Made by a program: the position numbers and the translations under genes. The notes under the pieces were generated by a model that searched no databases, was not told where the DNA came from, and saw only the letters and a program-made list of their open reading frames with translations. Of a stretch of DNA of 64,000 nt, positions 35,581-47,446 are shown in pieces. Origin of the DNA: Blastobasis lacticolella (taxonomy: Eukaryota; Arthropoda; Insecta; Lepidoptera; Blastobasidae); the NCBI GenBank assembly GCA_905147135.1, contig LR990052.1, positions 18,290,200 through 18,354,199 on the forward strand, read 5' to 3'. Positions within the stretch are counted from its first letter, which is position 1, and every line of letters begins with the position of its first letter.

Positions 35581-37310
35581 TTAATGACAAGCTCTCTAAC
35601 AAGTACAGAACGCAAAATAATTGATTGCAAATTCATTTGCGAACAGAATCCGCTCACACTCTGCGCGCGCAAAACACATACCTACCATCTCTCCTACTTA
35701 TTACATTTACGAAATCAAACATAATCCGCAATTACATCATCATACTTGAGATCTCTCAAATAGCACAAGAGCCAAGCGCACATTCGCCACAAAAAGAGGA
35801 GAACAAACAAGTCATCATGGTAGCGAAGCGAGTTAGGTAACCAGGGCGTGTAGCGCGCAATCTCGGCGTACCCGCAGTCAGTACCTAGGTAACCTAGCCT
35901 AGGGGGGAAGGGGGGGAGGGCATCATTGTGGTGGTGTTACTGGAGCGTGCGCTGCGAAACTGGGGCTTCAGGTACTCGTGAAAGCCTCGAAAATTAGACG
36001 CCACCAATATTCTGACGCGACAATAATGCGAGGCAGTGTTTTGGATGCTGCGGTGTATTCTTTGTGAGTTAATAGTGGGTGGTTTTTGGGTTTGTGTGAC
36101 GATTTTGACATATTAAAGGGATTATTATCACTCGTTTAATTTAATAAAAAAATTGAAATTCATTCATTTCAGACGAAGTAGTCCACATTACATTAGAATG
36201 TTCAAGTTATGAGTACAATGTCAAATAATTAAAATATAATTAATTAGTATTACAATTGAAAATGTCAATATGTAAATATGATATCGTGACAAGGAAAAAA
36301 TTGAAATTTCAAGTTTAAGGGTTCCAGGTTTCCTACCGTGTACCTTTGTTGACGAGTAACCCGATATTACCGATATTATTAGTAGGGTGTTATCTACTGA
36401 AAGACACTGCACTCCACGTTTAGTTAGGGATGCGATCGTTATAACGAAATATCCAGGTTTCTATCGTGAGGACGATTAAAATATTAGAGGGGTATAAGAT
36501 AGTTATCTTTTCACCTCCAAAGCACGAAAAGGGCGCGCTTGCTACGTGAAAACTCGCAGGAAAAATGCATTTTATTCATTTAAGAGGAAAAGTTATTTGA
36601 GTTTCGAACACTACACTAGTATGCGGTGGAAAAAATAATTTACATGAATCATTTAATATGGTTCGTTCAGACATTAATTTCAGCCCAGTATTTGAACTCC
36701 ATGTATTGAAACATTAAATGAAATATAGTTTATAAATGCATCTCTCATCAATCATGCTCTATGTGCATTAGTAAAAACGTCACATTTAAAATAAAAACTA
36801 GTGAATCGCTTACTTAATAATATATTGTTTGGTTTTCATAAAAATATAAGTAGTGCAGTACAGTTTCTGCAAGTAACATCTAATTAAAAATTTCCTTTTA
36901 AAACGGAATGACGCAAAGAGGTTTCACAACAATATACCTATTATTATCTGTGTAAATGATAAAAATTATGAGTTACACGAGAGCAAATATTTTTAGGACT
37001 CGTGCTTTTAAATCACTCTCTGTACTCAGTAGATTAATTCTAGACTACTTCGCTAGAACTAAAGTCGGCGCTCGCAGCAAAAAAATTACTTTGCTCTCTT
37101 ATATATGTTGTATAACAAATAACTATTGCTACGTCATAGAAAATGTCAAATTTTATTGATCAGTTGGAAATACTAGCGTGTAAAGACTTGTCACTGTCGA
37201 GAAATTACGCTGTTTTATTGGCTACGATCCAACCGTCAACTTTTAGCTTTTGACTTTCGCTCGACCAATTACACGACGTATTTCAACATTTAATTTTTTA
37301 AGTTTTGTTG
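35581..37310. other. No feature recognised
   Basis: A G run at 35903-35919 and AT-rich sequence. No coding or repeat signal. Confidence 0.45.
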
Positions 37311-37600
37311 AAAACAATTTTTTTTTTTTTTTTCTACACAATGACAACGAGCAGATCGCCCACCTGATGGTAAGCGGTAACTATCGCCCATATGCTTACA
37401 GGCAATAAAAATGCAGAACCGAAGGTGACTGGCGCACTACGAGGACCATGATGAAATGCCATATGCCTGTAATTCCGCTGGCTATATAACCCTTTAAACC
37501 GAAATTCAACAACGCAAGCGTTGTTTCTTGACGACTAAAATAGATACGGCGATGGTACTCACCCCGGCGGACTCCTCAAGCTTGTCCTACCACCTGATAA
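37311..37600 (-). mobile_element. Dispersed repeat C (poly-A ended on - strand), full copy
   Basis: Starts with a T run on +, then CACCTGATGGTAAGCGGTAA, CTATCGCCCATA, AAAATGCAGAACC, GTAATTCCGCTGGCTA and GTACTCACCCCGGCGGACTC. Related copies: 31471-31640, 39041-39430, 40820-41092, 51485-51640. Confidence 0.55.
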
Positions 37601-38196
37601 AAATGTTTTAAAACAATTTCCACTTTACTTCCCAATAACCTTTCCCAACCAAAGCATATAAAATATGGTATTCATTAATAGCAACGACTCAATAAAGCGA
37701 CACGGCACACGTATCGGTACGACCCATACCGAAATTGGAACCAGAATCAAATGAATTAAAAACCGCAAATTATCAAACCATTGTCCGCTGTCGAGTATCG
37801 GCAAAATGAATCTATAAAATACCGGTAAATGTCCGACCGTTACCGGTCCCCGTCCAATAACGATTAGCTGCAATTTTATTCGCTTTAAAATTGCCGAACC
37901 GGTTTTTCATATGCATAATTTACGTTAATAAGGATTCATTGGTATGCTTTTCAATAATTGATTCGATTCGCCGTCTCGGCAAGCGGATTTAGGCAGTTCA
38001 TAATTCAAAAGTTTTTTTTTCAAGGTTAACTTTTTAAGTCGTACTTATTAAAATGTTTCTTTCCCTTCCTTCGTCGCTTTAGTTATTCTAACTTAGCGTA
38101 CGCTCCTAGTTAGTTAATCTGAAAACTAAAAATAATTATTCGTGTATCATAAAGTTTACCACGCTTTGAAAATTATGAAAAAAAAAAAACCGGTTA

Positions 38197-38487
38197 TGTT
38201 CTCGCGCCTTGACCAGGATCCAAGATTTAGTAGAGCAGATAATTACAATGGTACTAACAGGGGAACCTGACCACATTGGTAAATTGATACATTGGATCAT
38301 GGTTATACATTCAGTCGCCTGATTGTGCAGGTTTCATCACGACGTTTTACCTCACTTTAAATTTTTAGCATTCATTGGTTAGCATTCAACCAAATTAGGA
38401 AAGAGTCATTGGTACATGACCGCAGTGGGTTTCAAACCCGCTACCTCTCGCCTACAAGTCAGATACCTTAACCACTCACCCACGCTT
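38197..38487 (-). mobile_element. tRNA-derived SINE, family A, full length
   Basis: The - strand head has GGTTAAGGTATCTGACTTGT with GCGAGAGGTAGCGGGTTTGA as the B-box region, followed by the CGTGATGAAACCTGCACAAT body and the GATCCTGGTCAAGGCGCG end. A TTGGTAAATTGATACATTGG duplication sits mid-body. Confidence 0.68.
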
Positions 38488-39040
38488 TGAAAATACTTGT
38501 ATTTATTAATAGACGTTCGCCGAAATAGCAATATCAAATATTTCGCGATACTTTCAACCTTTATTGTGCAACCGTTCACGCTGTCGAAAACACGAGTATA
38601 ATTTCCATCTCGATTTTAAAAGAGCTGCGATAGACACCGCTGTAATATCTGGAATGCCGGTATCGACTCCCAAGTATGCTTGCGTTGAGAATTCGTGGAG
38701 GACAGATTCTAAATGAAGCTTTTTTGTATTGAAATAAAATGTACGGTTGTTTATTATTTCTAGAAAAACTACAAATTTTGAAAATTCTTTATGCTATTTG
38801 TGAAGAAATTAAGCTTTTTAGGTTTACATTGTGTTTTATATGTTTGTAAATCAGTTAATCCTGATATATTTTCATGATATAGTTATATGTTACACAATCA
38901 TGATTTTTCTACATTTTGGTTAATATTTGTAGTGTCCGAGTCTTAATCTGTTTTTCAATTAGAACAACTTCTATAAATTGCCAAAGTTTGTCTATATTCT
39001 ATTCTGATCTTACTAAGAATTGTACGTATATATCTATCAG

Positions 39041-39430
39041 AAGGCTACTAAGGACGAAGATACACTTGCTACCTGTAACAAAAATGTAGAACCTCAGATT
39101 CATTGTCACTGTGAGGTAGTCCTCTTAGTAGATGAAATGCGTCATATGTCTGTAATTGCGCTGGCTACCTTATTCATCAAACTGTAACACAACAATGCCG
39201 ACTTTATTGCTTGGCAGCAGAAATAGATAGGGGCGTAGTACCTGCTCACCCAGACATACTTATCTGCACGGCTAGCACAAGTGTGCCCGCGACACAGCTC
39301 GCGCCGCGAGAGAGCGTTTGTTTCTTTCTCTCAGTACTAAGATAAAAGAGATAGTAGTATTTAGGTCATGCCCATTCTTATTAAATGCGTGAGAGCAACT
39401 TGTGCTCATCGTGGCTTGATATAATTCTAC
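39041..39430 (-). mobile_element. Repeat C with an internal TIR insertion
   Basis: Repeat C blocks run to CTCACCCAGAC at about 39254 and resume at GGCTTGATA (39413). Between them lies the 39276-39412 segment, whose ends are inverted. Confidence 0.5.
39276..39412. mobile_element. Candidate small TIR element inside repeat C
   Basis: Left end CACGGCTAGCACAAGTGTGC; right end reads inverted as CACGATGAGCACAAGTTGCT. Interior is rich in GCGCCGCGAGAGAGCG. Boundaries are approximate. Confidence 0.4.
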
Positions 39431-39882
39431 CACCTAATAAACATTACTGTTGTCCAAAATAGACTCTTACAGTTACGTTACAGATATACTTTCTGCCACC
39501 TACCCACACCTATCATTCACCCACTAACCGCTTCCATATTTCTGCTACAAAAACCAACCCATCTCTCCTCCAGCACCCCAAAACAGCCTCCCAAACCACT
39601 CAGCTCCTAACCGAAGCGATCGATAGTACGCGATGAAAGGGCGTCCCTGGGCTGCCAATCAAAATAATAATTAATTACGATCCCTTCGTGTCGCCTCCCC
39701 TCCCCCACTCGCTCTGCTAAATTAATAAGTTCGACGGGACTGCTATCGACGTGACTGGCTTTGATAGATTTTTCCAGCCGCGCGATAGCACAGGCAGCTA
39801 TTGTACTTGTATTGACAATGAACGTTAAGGCCAATTAGGTTCCTTCGAGAGCGAAATAGAGACAATATGTCTAGGGTTCTTT

Positions 39883-40168
39883 AAACCCTAGGTGAAGGTG
39901 TCTGACAGGTGAAGTTATCACTGGAGAGTACATCATGAAGCTCTTAAAAAAATTATAAATAAATAACGTCAAAAACGCTCAGGGTCCCCAGCGGAAACTT
40001 TGCTAATCTTGCGTCACCAACGGTATGAGGAGTTACACCATGAGAATGGTGTGAAACGATTTTTACGGGTTCGGCAACACGTCAGTGATACCACTAGTAT
40101 CGCAAACGTCCATAGGCTGTAATAAGTGTTTACCATCAGGCCGTAAGCTATGCCACCAGTATTAAAAA
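39883..40168 (+). mobile_element. LINE 3' end, diverged
   Basis: GGAGAGTACATCATGAAGCT, GGTTCGGCAACACGTCAGTG, ATCGCAAACGTCCATAGGCT, TGTTTACCATCAGGCCG, A run. Related to 34345-34553. Confidence 0.52.
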
Positions 40169-40529
40169 AAAAGATAAATAAAATAATTACCGGGGTGTAA
40201 CTCGTGTTTATGGGCGGCTGTGATCACTTTCCATAAGATGACCCGATTGCTCGTTTTCTTCCTTCATACATACCTCCATACATACATACTCAGGACGTAT
40301 TCCATAGGGGCAGGTCAGAGACTTTCGAGTGCACTAGCTACGATCCTGACACACATCTTGCTTCTCCCTCATCAATACATCTTTTTGTACATATACGTCG
40401 TTTGAGGGTACTCCTGACCTGCCCTTTTTGGTGAAGATCATTTATTTGATCAGTATTACGCCCTCCTTATTATATAGAAAACACTATCGACATAGACGAC
40501 CAGCTCTAACAGACCACCTTCTCTTCCAG

Positions 40530-40678
40530 GCGAGGTGGAGCGGCTTCTGCGCGACTACAGACAGAATCAGGAGCTGGTGCGCAACATCGGCTCGCACTAC
40601 TACCAGATCATATACCCCGTGCAGCTGCGACACCACGAGAAGATGGGCATATCCACCAGGGAGGTCAACACGCAGAAG
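40530..40678 (+). CDS. Internal coding exon: ADAM-family metalloprotease prodomain (mind-meld / ADAM11-22-23-like)
   Basis: This 149-nt exon has a pyrimidine-rich acceptor ending in CAG at 40527-40529 and a GTAGGA donor at 40679. It supplies the last two bases of a split codon and then 49 codons, ending in phase 0. The product starts EVERLLRDYRQNQELVRNIG and continues with HYYQIIYPVQLRHHEKMGIS and TREVNTQK. A Tyr-x-Ile-x-Tyr-Pro-x-x-Leu strand near the N-terminus is typical of the ADAM prodomain, which keeps these membrane-anchored proteases inactive in the secretory pathway. The wording is closest to what I remember of insect mind-meld proteins, but Meltrin (ADAM12-like) is possible; the subfamily is recalled, not searched. 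GC content and codon quality are clearly above the flanking intron. Signal peptide, catalytic and disintegrin exons are not in view. Confidence 0.78.
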
Positions 40679-40819
40679 GTAGGAGTCTGCCGTCTTTATA
40701 TACCCATTATTCTTTTAAGTTTAAGCGTATCTTGCGTCATTAGACATATCCTGAGCCGATAGAAAATATGGTACAAACCTCAAGAACTAGAATATACGAC
40801 TTCGAGAATTTTGTGTAAT

Positions 40820-41092
40820 TCGGCAGCTCACCTGATAGGAAGCGGTAGCTGTCGCTTGTAACATCTACAATTCATGCATTTAGATTGCATGCAACAAAAA
40901 TGCAGAACCACAGGTGCATTTTCACTATGAAGACTATGATGAAAAGCCTCATGCCTGTAATTGCGCTGCCTAGCTTTCCAAACCGGAACGCAACAATGCA
41001 AGCAATGCATTGTTGCTTGGTGGTAGAAATAGATATGGTAGTGGTACTCACCCAGACGACTGAGGAGGCTTGATAGAGGAGAATCCGACAGA
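40820..41092 (-). mobile_element. Repeat C, just 3' of the ADAM exon
   Basis: CAGCTCACCTGATAGGAAGC, AAAATGCAGAACCACAGGTG, CTGTAATTGCGCTGCC and GTGGTACTCACCCAGACGAC. It begins about 140 bp downstream of the splice donor at 40679. Confidence 0.55.
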
Positions 41093-42062
41093 AGGAAGAC
41101 AAATTGATAAGGAGATTTATGGAAGAATGGCATACTGTTGAGGAGCATTATTCTAAATCTTTAAAAAGCACCTGTAAACACCAAACGAATTTGAACAATG
41201 CAGCAATGTGGTCTCTGCCTGCCCCTACGCTAAAAAGGCGTGAAGATATCTATGTACGTGTGTATGGTAACATTCAATCAAGTTACTCACCATCGATGAC
41301 ACATCTCTCTCACTTCTCCCGCCATCACTCCATCACACGCTGCACATTCATTTTGGCGACACATAGCACTAAATTTACGTCGCCCCGTAGTCCGGGATGT
41401 GTGCAGAAGTGCCTTGTTACGGAGGGCGCGTGCGACCAACAAATTACCCCAGTTTTGACGCGGCGGGGCCTGAGACGCAGCACGCGTTATAGATGATTAA
41501 TGTGTCCCTTTGTGCCGAGTGGCGGGGCCGTATTCAGGTTTGGGGGCCCAATTGGGCCTGGACTGGGCCGTTAACGTTCAGCTTTGTGCGGGTCGCGGCG
41601 GGAAGGAGGCGCGCGGAAGCCAAAGGGTTGCGTTGTGTAGTTGGTTGTATGAGTCATTATGATGTGGTTGTGTTTTGTATTGACGTAATTATTGTATTTG
41701 TAGTGTCGTGTGATCGTGTGATCTCTGGCAGACTACAAAATGGTACCAAACTTTAATGCTGTCTTAGCTAGACACATCTAAACTTTCTTCGAGAAAATCT
41801 GGAGAGGGCCACATCGTTCCTGAGTTCATCCCCGCGTTTGAAACGAGTTTTTCTATAAGGGGAAACTTTATTTTTGTCGTAACAGCCTTTTTGTTTTGTA
41901 TTATTCAATGTCTTCACTGACGTGACATTCGCTCACGCTGTGTGGAAGAAAATGTTATTTGTCGCCAGAAACATTGACGCAGGCCTTTCTGATATGGCGA
42001 ACGTTAATCTCCGGTTAGGGAATAACATAAAGCCGGTCAAGAAATATAAATGGTTTGTACGT
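41093..42062. other. Early ADAM intron, unassigned
   Basis: 41380-41630 is GC-rich and free of recognised repeats, with CCCAATTGGGCCTGGACTGG near 41547. The two ORFs here (41104-41496, 41493-41756) match nothing. Confidence 0.4.
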
Positions 42063-42067
42063 TTTTT

Positions 42068-42180
42068 TTAATGTCAATCGGTATTCAAACAGGCGAGAGG
42101 GGCACCTGGTGGAAAGTGGTCACCGCTGTCAATGGAAATTAGCAACACCAGATGTGTCACCAATATGTGTGCCCACCTCT
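42068..42180 (-). mobile_element. LINE 3' tail, diverged
   Basis: T run at 42063-42070, GGCACCTGGTGGAAAGTGGT, CACCGCTGTCAATGGAAATT, AGCAACACCAG. Confidence 0.4.
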
Positions 42181-42275
42181 GAAATCATAGGACACGTTGC
42201 TCCAGCTGCTTATAGCTAAATGCTAGGGCCAAATCCACTGATCTTTCCCTACCTCTAGGTAAAAAGGCATCATCA

Positions 42276-42515
42276 TCACAGCTCATTTGAGTCCATTGCA
42301 GAACTTAGAGCCTCTCACACGAAAGAGGAGGTTACTGCCATAATCTCTACGCTCGGCAGGCGGGTTGGAGATCGCAGTGTTATAAATATAACAATGGAAA
42401 ACGCTGCTGCCCATTTTCCAGTCTATAGAGACTCTAGATCTTTAGTCTCGAAAATATTAGTCGCCTTGTACGACATCCACGAGTGTAAAGGGTTACCGGA
42501 CACCACACGGCTAAA
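42276..42515 (-). mobile_element. LINE 3' fragment (same RTE-like family)
   Basis: Starts ATCATCACAGCTCATTTGAG on the + strand, then the cleavage-proximal block and GGCAGGCGGGTTGGAGATCG, ending in the GGACACCACACGG block. Lies in the ADAM intron. Confidence 0.55.
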
Positions 42516-44044
42516 AAGGCAAAACCTTATGTAAAAATGTATGTCTGTTTAGCCATGGAGCACTGAAAACCACATTCACCTCTAGGGTTCTCTCCGTCAA
42601 ACTGCAAAGAAAGTACAGTAAATGCTTGATCTGCTGCGACCAGCCAACTAATCAATACAATATCTGTCAGCGTAAAGCTACTCTGACAATTCAAATTACG
42701 CCCGACAAGGCCTTACAGAGCAACTAAATTAGAGGTTAAAGTCTACAGGCATAGGCAGAAAAGGTATAATAGAATTTCGTTTTCGGAGCCCCAAGCGACA
42801 AGGAAAAACAGTGGAAGAGACAGAATAAAAACTTCTAACTATTACCCTTTATAAACAGTTCCATTAAAATCGAGTAACAAAGCTACAACTTATCGAAATA
42901 GTATAAATTAATCATTTATTGAACATTAAAATCTTTAAAGAGAACGCTATGTCAATAATTTCTCCAAGTATCTACATTCTATCACAAAGTATTCTCTGGC
43001 GTATTCTGTATTTTGTGTTACTACACTCCATTTTAAAAAGAAATTTTAAAAGAATATTATTTTTATCGCATAACTTATTCAGGGTTTTAATCAAACCTTT
43101 CTAGATTAAAAGGCAAGGCCTAACAATGTGTAAGTCTTCAGGGAGGGTTCTGCTGAAGTACTTTTAAAAGGCTTTTTGTGAAAAATCAATACAAAAAAAG
43201 TTGTGGAGTTAATCTACAACCTCGTTGCGGGCTTGCTAAGACTTTAATCTGCCGATTTGGAAAACTTGAAATTGCTGAGCGCTTTCTTTCGTGGGACTTT
43301 GAGATGAAGACTGGTTTCGCGATATTTAAATTTAAGTTCGCATTTGCAATGACTTTCAGGGCGTAGGTAATTCTTTACAATATTTTATCCTGATATTATT
43401 TTTGTAAAACCTGTCAGAAAAAGTTAAATAACCCCCGACCAATTTTACCTTTCATCAAATATTTTTGAAACTGATTTTAATGAAACAACGCTTACAACTA
43501 TCTTGATTAAACTATAGACAACCATATCCAAATCGGTCCATCCGTTCTGGAGCTACCATGTGACAGACACACCGCTACAATGCCACAGCTACACTCGTCA
43601 TACCTATAGCACCCCTCTTTTCTAGTCGGGAGATAAAAAGGGGGCTAAATCACACGATACAGTCTCACAAAACAAAATCGCCCAAAACGAACACCGTCTC
43701 CATCGCAAACCTTATTGACGGGGGGAAAGCGGCCAATAAATATTGCCTGAACAATTTTTAACTACGCTCACTCTCATGTAGCCACTTTAGTAAACTCGAT
43801 TTCCGTATGCGTTAAATTAAAAGGGAGTGAACCCCTCTTGCCCCCAGGGTTTCCCCCGCGGACGTCCAAACTAGGGATGTATCGATGATTGGGCTCGAAC
43901 ATCGAAATATTGGAATTTCTAATCATTATTCTATGTGCCAACAAAACGTCATTATAATTAGACTATACCTGAGACTGGCGTGGCGTCACTCGACCAATAG
44001 AAGACCTCAAAACTGCCTGTCGCACGACCGTTGCCAATTAGGAC

Positions 44045-44122
44045 AGCGCCCGTGCAGATTATGGCAATAACTCTCATGGGAGAGGCCTTGAGTCCTGCAG
44101 TGGACTGTTATGGCTGTGATGA
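44045..44122 (+). mobile_element. Short RTE-like LINE terminus
   Basis: GGGAGAGGCCTTGAGTCCTG followed by CAGTGGACTGTTATGG and GCTGTGATGAT. It sits within the region bounded by the 46-bp inverted repeat at 43936 and 45019. Confidence 0.45.
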
Positions 44123-44254
44123 TTCTACGTTCATCGGTAGACAAACAGTGCCTTATTTCTGTCTGTTTGTTATTACAGGTTAATAATACATCAAACCCGC
44201 AGTTTTTTCTTTTTATAATTCTATGAATTAGGTCCCATTTTTTTTCAGTTACTC

Positions 44255-44445
44255 TCGGTCGGACCGTTGTCTGCTAGAACCGTGCGTGGGACGTGGCACC
44301 ATGGGCCATTGTCGACATGGGGTGCGTGTGCTTGGGCTCTGGGCGGCCAATATGTCACTGTGACCTTTCTACTTTCCTAGTATTGTCCCATTTGACGATT
44401 GAAATAGATATTCAAGACCATACTCATTAAAGAAATATGAATTTT
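44255..44445 (+). repeat. Dispersed repeat Z, copy 2
   Basis: GGTCGGACCGTTGTC, ATGTCACTGTGACC, TTTGACGATTGAAATAGATA and TTAAAGAAATATGAATTTTG. Probably a non-LTR element terminus. Confidence 0.5.
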
Positions 44446-44472
44446 GGACTCCGATCGAATATGAAACCGAAT

Positions 44473-44881
44473 CCAATGAGGAGTTTTCCAGTAGGTATTG
44501 TCAATTGGTTTCAAAAAGCATCAATAGATGGCGCTCCTACAATTTTGGTAATTCTTTACCAAAAGTTTCAACGAAATGTATTTTAATACAACCCTTTCAT
44601 ATTATCTGTGATTTGTATTGTCTCCATTCTTGATCCTAGTGTCCATGAAACGAATTGACTCAGACCAATTGATGTTTGCTTTGTTTGTAATAATTTATTA
44701 CAACCTCTAAAATGGTTAAAATCTATTTATAAAAACAATATTAACCAATACAACGTCCAGTGTTTATATCCTCTTTGCTAAGAACCTATTTTAAGCGATT
44801 ATCAATTACAAAATTTCTCGAGGCGCCATCTAGTGAGTGGTTAGGAATGCTTTAGATACCCATTGGAAAACTGCTCATTCC
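44473..44881. mobile_element. Fold-back / MITE-like element, about 409 bp
   Basis: Inverted ends of about 80 bp with many substitutions: left AATGAGGAGTTTTCCAGTAG and ATAGATGGCGCTCC, right GGCGCCATCTAGTG and TTGGAAAACTGCTCATTCC. No ORF. Confidence 0.5.
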
Positions 44882-45149
44882 AGCACCGTATCACGTCACA
44901 TCCCTATTCCAAACGCCGTGAGCCAATTTAACTTGGTTGAAAACTTGGCGAACACTCTAAGATCCTTGATCGAACGCCACTCTCAGGTATAGTCTAATTA
45001 TAATGCCGTTTTGTTGGCATACTATAGCCTCCTTGCCCCTGCGGCTCCTTCGATTCGATCAGGCTCGGTGACGACCGTTATTGGAACCAATTACCTCCAA
45101 GCGGGTTTGGTTCTTGAAATTTTTCCTCTTTTCTTCTACCTCGTTGTAG

Positions 45150-45275
45150 TAGTAGACGGCGGTAACTGGATGGGTGACCGTTTTGTACTATATGGCTAAT
45201 CGAACTGCAGCACCGCAACGAACTCGCCACTAGTGAGGCGCCTAATCCCGTAGGCGAAGCGAGGTGGACAATTTT
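45150..45275 (+). mobile_element. 5S-rRNA-derived SINE, third copy (box A lost)
   Basis: CTGGATGGGTGACCG at 45166-45180 is the 5S box C. It is followed by GCACCGCAACGAACTCGCCA and GGCGAAGCGAGGTGGAC, the tail seen at 6440-6650. The upstream sequence does not show box A. Confidence 0.6.
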
Positions 45276-46152
45276 TTCAATAGTTTTTGCGTGATAATGT
45301 TACAAACGTCCATCCATCTTTACAAACTTACCCATTAGATTATTACAATGTCAAGATATAAAACTATACATAACTATATACTAAACATCCATAACCAATA
45401 GCACTTCATCTAAACTTCAATTGTCACACTCCTGATCACTCCCCATGTAAAGGTGCCCATAACACTAGCAGCGTTACCACGCTGGATAGCGATGGACAGC
45501 CTCTGCAGCAAGAATGAACCAGAGCGAGGGTCGCCGCCTCTCTCCTTCATTCGACTTCCCACGGTTTTATAGAAAATCCTCGCGTCGTTACACCAGCCTT
45601 ACCCATTTATAATAAAAATCCTTATGTCGTGGATCATCCAGCTATCCGCACGAGTCGCTTTGGTTCAACCTTTATAATTTATAATGCGTACGGCTAAGAA
45701 ATGGAACAGAGTATTTTCCCTGATCATTATAATCTAGACGACTTAAAGGCAAAGTGAATAGGCTGTTCCTATAAAAAAATCAGAATAGTGGGAAGTTCCT
45801 AAGGTCATTAGCATAGTAGAATGTCGGTGTTCAATCTCGATACATCCGAAACGTCAATGTTATACAATTCATCCATTAATATTCCAATACAGACAAAAGC
45901 ACAAACCTTTCAACGGGAATCTCGGCCAAGGAATATCAATAACTGCGCAGATATAATGTTTATTTCATTAATCCAGCTCCCTACATGCATAATGCAGTAG
46001 TTGCCTGTCAGTTGTTATTCCAACGATACATATATTCAAGCTTAACGAGCTTGAAGGGGAAATATGATGGGACCACGTCATCAGATCTTGGGGTTGGTGG
46101 ACTAATAATATGCTCAGAATCAAACTATAGTTGGCTAGGTTTCCGCCTGCGG

Positions 46153-46382
46153 CTCTGCCCCTCCGTGACCCTGCCAAGGGAACCTGACCAGATTGGATCA
46201 TGGTTACACATTCAGTCGCCAGAATGTGCAGGTTTAATGACGATGTTTTTTCTTACCGCAAGAGCATCGGTTAGCATTCAACTAATGTGCATAACTCAGT
46301 AGTCATTGGTACATGGCCGCAGTGGAAATCAAACCCGGTACCTTTCGTTTACGAGTCGGATACCTTAACCACTCGGCTCCTT
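46153..46382 (-). mobile_element. SINE A, tRNA head present, 3' end missing
   Basis: From CTCCGTGACCCTGCCAAGGG through GCATCGGTTAGCATTCAACT to the tRNA head, reverse of GAGCCGAGTGGTTAAGGTAT (46358-46377). Confidence 0.66.
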
Positions 46383-46713
46383 CGTGAAGAGCTCTATGCG
46401 ATGATGATGGGTAAACCTTTGAATGAGTCCATGGAGTTAAACACGATGTGAGCTTTAGTACAGAGGCTATAATGTCGAGTGCCACCCAATGGTTGATCGC
46501 TGACGCAGCCTACCCATATTCTTTTATAATAATACAAGTATTGAAATCTAATAACCATTGTGGCATATTATATCTACTGCTCTCTAACGTTATTAATTTC
46601 TGTAGCAAGTGCTTCTGATATCTTGTTACGAAAATAATATGATATTACATCGATTCCTTGTAATGCGATTATTATTATAAGGTTGGCACAAAGACAGTTA
46701 TGTAATACTAGTG

Positions 46714-46854
46714 ACGTGCGTGAATTGTTCTCACATTAGAGTATAAATTCAGTCTCAGACATAGCAGAGAGGCTAGTAGAAATTGATCTTATTATAACGG
46801 ATGTCTTTGTAGAGATTGACATCTTATTAAAGTAAAACAAAGCAAAATAAACGA
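46714..46854 (+). repeat. Possible short solo LTR
   Basis: ACTAG at 46709-46713 and 46855-46859 would be a 5-bp duplication. Inside: GAGTATAAATTCAGTCTCAG (TATA box with an arthropod initiator-like TCAGT) and AAAATAAA near the end. The right end does not show the expected CA, so this is weak. Confidence 0.25.
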
Positions 46855-46984
46855 ACTAGTGTACAAAAAGTTATTTAATTCAAAGAAAAATATATTTATT
46901 TTATGTCAAACTTTCTTTATTGACAATATAATTTTATTCCATTTATAATTGAATAAGATTACAACCATCCTGCTCTTACATGAG

Positions 46985-47200
46985 GGAAAACATAATGATG
47001 AACCTTGCACATTCAGGCGACTGAATGTATAACTATGATCCGATCTGGGCAGGTTCCCTTTTTAACAGGGCCACGGAGGTCAGATGGCAGTCGCTCCACT
47101 GTAAATACCTGATCTTCCAAATCGTGGATCATGGTCAAGGCTGTTCCCAGGGCCTCGCGCGCGAGAGCACAACCGAAACATTAACGCCCTGATGACCACG
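46985..47200 (+). mobile_element. SINE A body and 3' end, head missing
   Basis: GGGAAAACATAATGATGAAC, CATTCAGGCGACTGAATG, CACGGAGGTCAGATGGCAGT and GATCATGGTCAAGGCTGTTC. The tail AGCACAACCGAAACATTAAC ends in CTGATGACC. Confidence 0.62.
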
Positions 47201-47203
47201 AAA

Positions 47204-47430
47204 ACATACGATCGCTTCCTAGGCCTTCCACGAAATATCTTTCTTGGTATCGTATCGGCAGGTTTAGACACCTGTTTCCCGCTGGCTGACGCAGCTCGTT
47301 ATCAAACCAGTGGAGGCGATGTCTCTGACGCGAATTCTTGCCACGGATGTACTCGTTACAGACTCGATCGAGTCTTGTAACACCATACATCCACCGCAGT
47401 ATTTTCATTTCATTGGCGAGGAGTTCGCGG
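47204..47430 (-). pseudogene. RTE-like LINE C-terminal fragment
   Basis: The - strand encodes EMKILRWMYGVTRLDRVCNE followed by YIRGKN and RHRLHWFDNELRQ, the well-known post-RT segment of RTE-like elements. Both ends are truncated. It abuts a SINE A tail at about 47200 and a + strand LINE tail at 47447. Confidence 0.65.
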
Positions 47431-47446
47431 ACGTGATAGTATGAAG

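Larger units (their letters stand above)
43936..45019. repeat. 46-bp inverted repeat enclosing the 44.5-kb fold-back element
   Basis: 43936-43981 and 44974-45019 are inverted with two mismatches (TGCCAACAAAACGTCATTAT, AATTAGACTATACCTGAGA). They enclose an RTE scrap, a LINE tail and the 44473-44881 element. They could be true termini or two opposed copies of one repeat. Confidence 0.5.

Noticed and set aside
36956..37159. 67-codon ORF in AT-rich DNA
   Set aside because: Low complexity, no domain, no splice context.
40535..40762. ORF extending past 40678 into the intron
   Set aside because: The conserved reading ends exactly at a GTAGGA donor; the later residues are intronic read-through.
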